Shown: in pieces, positions 8,072 to 10,621 of the stretch
Layout of the letters: every line of letters begins with the position of its first letter
How positions within the stretch are numbered: the stretch's first letter is position 1
Assembly (NCBI GenBank): GCA_003024985.2
Contig: PXIH01S0033285.1
Direction: 5' to 3' (one strand)
DNA length: 10,621 bases
Source of the DNA: Euperipatoides rowelli
Taxonomy: Eukaryota; Onychophora; Udeonychophora; Euonychophora; Peripatopsidae
Notes under the pieces: generated by a model
Told to the model about the DNA's origin: nothing
Seen by the model: the letters and a program-made list of their open reading frames with translations, nothing else
Database searches by the model: none
Program-made: the position numbers and the translations under genes

Positions 8072-8340
8072 TTATTTTCTATGTTCTAGTAGTTTTACCC
8101 TGAGTTCTTTATGTTTATTTCTCTCCTCATAACTGAGTTCAAAGGTAAGGTATACTTTATCTAGTTCAGTATTGTTTCTGGGTTTTGGGTAGTTTTTGTA
8201 AAAAATCCATTTTGCTTTAATGGCAGGGGAAAACATTTTTTATTGGTCTGATTAACTCTGATTTTTGGTTGCCAATACGGACAAATATTGTTGAACATAA
8301 GCTCTAACGAGATCATTGTTTAGACTAAAGTTTTGGCTAA
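8072..8340 (-). pseudogene. C-terminal part of LINE ORF1 (gag-like), broken
   Basis: A 54-residue frame runs from the ATG at 8236 to TAA at 8072-8074. It contains KAKWIFYKNYPKPRNNT, KVYLTFELSYEERNKHKELR and VKLLEHRK. Upstream the reading continues in other frames through FSLNNDLVRAYVQQYLSVLA and IRPIKNVFPCH. A D/E-L-(S/T)-x-E-E-R-x-x-H/R-x-x-L-R pattern is common at the end of ORF1 proteins of LINEs, which bind RNA and accompany the element RNA into the particle. Position supports this: it lies directly upstream of the endonuclease. No zinc knuckles or esterase motifs are visible, but the N-terminal part is missing. Stops and frameshifts make it non-functional. Confidence 0.6.
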
Positions 8341-8845
8341 CTAAAAAAGAACTGTGCCTTGTTTACAATGGTCTAATTGCCCCTCATCTTAACTACTGTG
8401 ACACAGTTTGGTTTTCATGTGGTATGGGGCTACAAAATAAATTACAAGTGGTATTAAACACGGCTTCTAGAGCTATCGTTTTTTGGCCCGGGTAGGTCTA
8501 GCGCTTCTGAGGCCTTTGCAGTCTTGGGATGGTCTAAGTTGGAGAAAAAGAGATTGTTACATTACGGTTAAATAATTTGGAAATGTGTAAATGACCAGTC
8601 TACTATGAAACTGACGGAATTAGTCGAAGTTTAATAGGATAAAACATGATTACTCAATGAGACAGAAATCTGCGAAAATTCTCTGTTCATCACAGAAAAA
8701 CAAAATTAGGTGCAAATTCTTTTTTTTTTTTCGCATCACTCCTGCAATATGGAACAAATTTCCTTTGGAAATCAGATCCTCTCGATCTTTGGCCTCCTTT
8801 AGAGAAAGGTTTTCAAAGTTTCTCTTTGCTCCAAACATTGAATAA
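8341..8845 (+). pseudogene. LINE reverse transcriptase, C-terminal part, broken
   Basis: It begins LTKKELCLVYNGLIAPHLNY, then CDTVWFSCGMGLQNKLQVV and LNTASRAIV, up to a stop near 8490. After a shift come SSASEAFAVLGWSKLEKKRL and stops, then the last frame (8657-8845): YSMRQKSAKIL, a T12-encoded Phe run, TPAIWNKFPLEIRSSRSLAS, FRERFSKFLF. L(I/V)-x-P-H-L-x-Y-C-x-x-V-W, LQ-x-x-x-N-x-A-x-R-x-I and the final W-N-x-L/F-P-x-E-I-R-x-x-x-S-L-x-x-F are standard in the C-terminal region of CR1/L2-type ORF2. The catalytic domain is absent. The T12 run (8720-8731) may have grown by slippage. Confidence 0.88.
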
Positions 8846-8900
8846 TAATCCTTGGCTGCATATATATACTGTAAATACCATGAGTGTACTTAACCGGCTG
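8341..8900 (+). mobile_element. 3' fragment of a second LINE on the opposite strand
   Basis: Plus-strand reading gives the end of a reverse transcriptase polyprotein and a 3' UTR, with nothing upstream of the post-catalytic region, as expected of a 5'-truncated insertion. It belongs to a different family from the minus-strand LINE, because the C-terminal motifs differ (LNYCDTVW and WNKFPLEIRSS type versus YGHTVYH and LKYYPYNKRLL type). The 3' boundary is not clear: AT-rich sequence continues to about 9095 without a distinct tail. Confidence 0.85.
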
Positions 8901-9095
8901 AGTTACTATTTTAACTCTGTTGATTTAATTTTGTATATCGGATCTTTAAATGTTTGATTTTCGTGCTTTGTTTACGATTACAAAATAGACTAAATAACTG
9001 TATATTTATATTTACAGTACCTTTTTTATATCTACTTTTATTTTTATCTTGAAAATTAATAATATATTTTACTGATGCGGGATTAAGAAAAACAT
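8901..9095. other. AT-rich sequence between LINE and hAT element
   Basis: Either the 3' UTR of the plus-strand LINE or pre-existing sequence. The minus strand is open for about 60 codons from the hAT insertion site to a stop near 8915 (for example INFQDKNKSRYKKG), with the Lys/Asn-rich character of the segment at 9690-10345. No firm feature. Confidence 0.4.
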
Positions 9096-9103
9096 AGTAT
9101 GAT
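9096..9103 (+). repeat. hAT target-site duplication, left copy
   Basis: AGTATGAT directly precedes the CAGTG terminus and matches 9681-9688 exactly. Confidence 0.93.
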
Positions 9104-9300
9104 CAGTGATGGATTACCCATAAGGCTGAAAAGGCTTGAGCCTATGGGTCCCGCAGACTAGGGGGCCCCCACATCCTTTAATTTTTCTTCGTCCATTGAC
9201 AATATATTTTTTTTTCAGTGTAGAGGACAAAAATAAAAGTTCGCTTATTTTTATTTGTATAAAATAAATATTATTACAGGCATGTTATCCTAATGTAGTG

Positions 9301-9508
9301 ATAGCATTTAGAATATATTTAACAATGCATTGTTCTGTAGCTGAAAGAGAAGATCTTTTTCAAAACTTTCAAAATGAAAACAGATCAACAATGGTGCAAG
9401 ATTGACTAAATGCTTAAGTTTAATTTGTATTGAACATGAATTTGCTAAAAACATTGACTTTTCAGAATTAATAAATTGATTTGCAGCTGGAAAAGTAAGA
9501 AAAAAAAA
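9301..9508 (+). pseudogene. hAT transposase C-terminal dimerisation-domain remnant
   Basis: Plus-strand reading gives IAFRIYLTMHCSVAERE, then a degraded stretch, NRSTMVQD, a stop, LNA, and after a shift CIEHEFAKNIDFSELIN followed by a stop and FAAGKVRKK. hAT transposases of the group with ZMYM/FAM200-like relatives end in L-x-I-Y-L-x-x-P-x-S-V-A-x-(G/A)-E-R-x-F-S, R-S-x-M-x-Q-x-R-L, then I-E-H-E-x-A-x-x-I-D-F-x-x-x-I-x-x-F-A. That is the order here. This is the dimerisation region that also supplies the last part of the catalytic fold. The DDE core is missing and several stops are present, so the element would need a transposase from elsewhere. A T-rich stretch ending in TTTTTCAG (about 9209-9219) may be a former splice acceptor. 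Confidence 0.85.
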
Positions 9509-9615
9509 TTATAAATTGTATTTATGTTTATATAATAAAAATAAAAAAATGTACCTATTAAAGTAATATGTAATTGTTTTCTAGTATTATTTATAATGTG
9601 GTTTAAAAACCCCTG

Positions 9616-9633
9616 CCCCCCCCCCCCCCCCCC
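9616..9633 (+). repeat. Poly(C) tract, C18, in the hAT element
   Basis: Eighteen consecutive C close to the right end of the hAT element. It probably expanded from a C-rich subterminal block of the type also seen near the left end. Confidence 0.9.
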
Positions 9634-9680
9634 AAAAAGTAATTAGCCTACAGGCCCCAAAGTGTCTTAATCCGTCACTG

Positions 9681-9688
9681 AGTATGAT
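9681..9688 (+). repeat. hAT target-site duplication, right copy
   Basis: AGTATGAT directly follows the CACTG terminus and matches 9096-9103 exactly. Confidence 0.93.
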
Positions 9689-9689
9689 G

Positions 9690-10345
9690 ATCCTCTAATC
9701 TTCTAACTCTTAGTCGAATAGGTTGAATATTGGTTTAATTCCAAGTTTCCAACACATCTTTGTTGCCTTTACTTTGGTCAGTTTTTAGTTTCATTTTTTA
9801 ACACCAGGGTATTTGACTGGATTCTGATTTTGATGTAGATGAATCGTTATTTTTTTTAATCTTTTCAATCAATTTTTTTCTAAGAATTTTTAAATTGAAA
9901 TAGCATTGCTAGTTGGTTTGCTAAGACAATGAATTACATTATCGGTTTTATTCAAATCAAAATCTTTAGGTATCGGCTGATAATTTCTCCGGTTATAACA
10001 GTTTTTTGAAATTGCAGAATTATAATTGTTTCGTTTTAACTCCAATTCTTTAGTATTAGTAATATTCTCCTCAACAAATGTATTATATTTTAGATCGTTG
10101 AAGTTATAATATAGTTTTAATTCTGAATCCTGTTGCCTATCAAAAATTTGGTTGACTTATAATTGATCATATTCTGGATGGAAATTAATTGTTGCACTAG
10201 ATCTATCCTTCTGTAATCGTTCAAGTCTTTTTTTTTTTTTCATTATAAAAGAAGCATCTGATAAAATTTTAGAATTCTTTTTTTCCAACACAACTTTGTT
10301 GCTTTTACTTTTGGATACTGTTTGGTCAGCTTTTATTTTTGTTGT
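9690..10345 (-). pseudogene. Decayed Lys/Asn-rich ORF segment, family unknown
   Basis: On minus from 10345 a frame is open for about 145 codons, with a single internal TAA. It reads KIKADQTVSKSKSNKVVLEK, KILSDASFIMKKKKRLERLQ, DRSSATINFHPEYDQL, stop, VNQIFDRQQDSELKLYYNFN, LKYNTFVEENITNTKELELK, NRRNYQPIPKDFDLNKT, NVIHCLSKPTSNAISI and a stop near 9905. A shifted frame continues KILRKKLIEKIKKNNDSSTS, SESSQIPWC, then KLKTDQSKGNKDVLETWN. The first and last motifs are repeats of each other. The long run with one stop implies a true former coding region. Composition and the IPKDFDLNKT motif link it to IPLDLFDEKT at 4270-5490. No family is recognised. The hAT element lies just downstream and may have interrupted it. 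Confidence 0.5.
9745..10340 (-). repeat. Direct repeat inside the Lys/Asn-rich segment
   Basis: TTCCAACACATCTTTGTTGC at about 9748 and TTCCAACACAACTTTGTTGC at about 10284 differ at one base. The similarity continues through TTTACTTTGGTCAG and TTTACTTTTGG...TTTGGTCAGC. The spacing is about 535 bp, roughly 178 residues. Confidence 0.75.
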
Positions 10346-10621
10346 TTAAATTGTTTTAGTAAATGTTAATTAATAGTTACATTTATTACTGCTAGATGGC
10401 TAACTCGTGCAATTTTTGTGAAGTAGATGCATTGAGAATCCTGAAAGGTCATTAGGAGTTTTAAAAAAAATTGTGTAAGAGGTAATTTTTTGTTTAAGGG
10501 TTGGGGAAATAAGGGGAGGATATTGGTAGGATAAGGGGAAAGCTTTTTTTTTCCTATAAGATTTAAGGGTTTGTTTCGGCACAAGGGCCAGATTGAAAAT
10601 TTATAACTCTCCACGGGCCGG
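10346..10621. other. No gene; G-rich and T-rich stretch at the window edge
   Basis: Plus strand contains clustered G runs (GGG 10498, GGGG 10503, GGGG 10513, GGGG 10535), then T9 and the GC-rich end CTCCACGGGCCGG. The minus-strand open stretches here are K/P/L-rich and arise from pyrimidine-rich DNA; I see no protein signature. The last 40 bases, with TTATAACTCTCCACGGGCC, look like the terminal part of another repeat that continues beyond the window, but I cannot name it. Confidence 0.4.

Larger units (their letters stand above)
5497..8340 (-). mobile_element. LINE-type non-LTR retrotransposon (CR1/L2/Jockey-like), 5'-truncated, decayed
   Basis: Reading on minus from 8340 to 5497, the order is: the C-terminal part of an ORF1-like protein, an APE-type endonuclease, a reverse transcriptase, the thumb/C-terminal region, a short 3' UTR, AATAAATAA and an A10 tail (T10 at 5497-5506 on plus). 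This is the canonical layout of an EN-RT non-LTR element, and the A tail fixes the 3' end. Every coding part carries stops or frameshifts. Family placement comes from the style of the RT and C-terminal motifs and is only approximate. No target-site duplication was found. The 5' side ends at about 8340, where an oppositely oriented LINE fragment starts with no visible spacer. Confidence 0.92.
9104..9680. mobile_element. hAT-type DNA transposon remnant with 8-bp target duplication
   Basis: The ends are CAGTGATGGATTA (9104-9116) and its inverted partner TAATCCGTCACTG (9668-9680), 12 of 13 matching. They are flanked by perfect 8-bp repeats AGTATGAT at 9096-9103 and 9681-9688. An 8-bp duplication and CAG...CTG-type ends are diagnostic of the hAT superfamily. 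The element is 577 bp and keeps only the last part of a transposase. Subterminal GC-rich blocks (GGGGGCCCCC at 9161-9170, C18 at 9616-9633, GGCCCC near 9654) stand out in AT-rich DNA. The intact duplication suggests it is younger than, or at least undisturbed by, the neighbouring insertions. Confidence 0.93.

Noticed and set aside
5497-8340. Target-site duplication for the minus-strand LINE
   Set aside because: I compared the bases beside the A tail (CCTGTCCA on plus) with the 8260-8380 region and found no match; truncation and the abutting LINE make one hard to find.
8650-8838. Minus-strand open frame of 62 codons
   Set aside because: Shadow of the plus-strand LINE C-terminal end, which has the family motif WNKFPLEIR.
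10366-10614. Two overlapping minus-strand open frames of 82 and 60 codons
   Set aside because: They lie in pyrimidine-rich low-complexity sequence, overlap each other in different frames, and show no domain or homologous motif.
1-10621. CRISPR arrays, rRNA, tRNA, bacterial operons or promoters
   Set aside because: No regularly spaced repeats, no clover-leaf or A/B-box signals, and no ribosome-binding-site-led ORF series were seen; the element content is eukaryotic.

Overview
The window reads as non-coding or intergenic DNA from an AT-rich eukaryotic, most probably invertebrate, genome. No bacterial gene organisation is visible: there are no operons, no ribosome-binding-site-led ORFs and no ORF above about 106 codons. 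What is recognisable is decayed eukaryotic transposable elements (piggyBac, hAT and two LINE-type retrotransposons), all carrying stops and frameshifts. I could not identify the species. No intact gene, rRNA, tRNA or CRISPR array was found.

Layout. 1-1030: mostly unexplained, with a weak THAP-like exon candidate (about 200-353) and a C16 tract. 1033-1501 (-): decayed Lys/Asn-rich reading frame. 1817-3671: piggyBac-type element flanked by TTAA, with a broken transposase on the minus strand. 3672-4260: no assignable feature. 4270-5490 (-): decayed Asn/Lys/Tyr-rich frame with an internal tandem duplication. 5497-about 8340 (-): 5'-truncated CR1/L2/Jockey-like LINE with the ORF1 end, APE endonuclease, reverse transcriptase and C-terminal region, ending in poly(A). 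About 8341-8900 (+): the 3' part of a second, different LINE, abutting the first head to head. 9104-9680: a hAT-type element with a perfect 8-bp target duplication and a remnant of the transposase dimerisation domain. 9690-10345 (-): another piece of Asn/Lys-rich frame. 10346-10621: G-rich and T-rich sequence without a gene.

How it fits together. The simplest reading is a graveyard of nested insertions. The three unexplained minus-strand segments (1033-1501, 4270-5490, 9690-10345) share composition, orientation and short motifs (IDNK; IP..D..D..KT; K.K.DQ.SK..NK.VLE). They may be pieces of one long, internally repetitive, uncharacterised ORF that the piggyBac, LINE and hAT elements broke up. 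This is the best candidate for something undescribed, but it is inference from short motif similarity. Nothing here is likely to be translated today.
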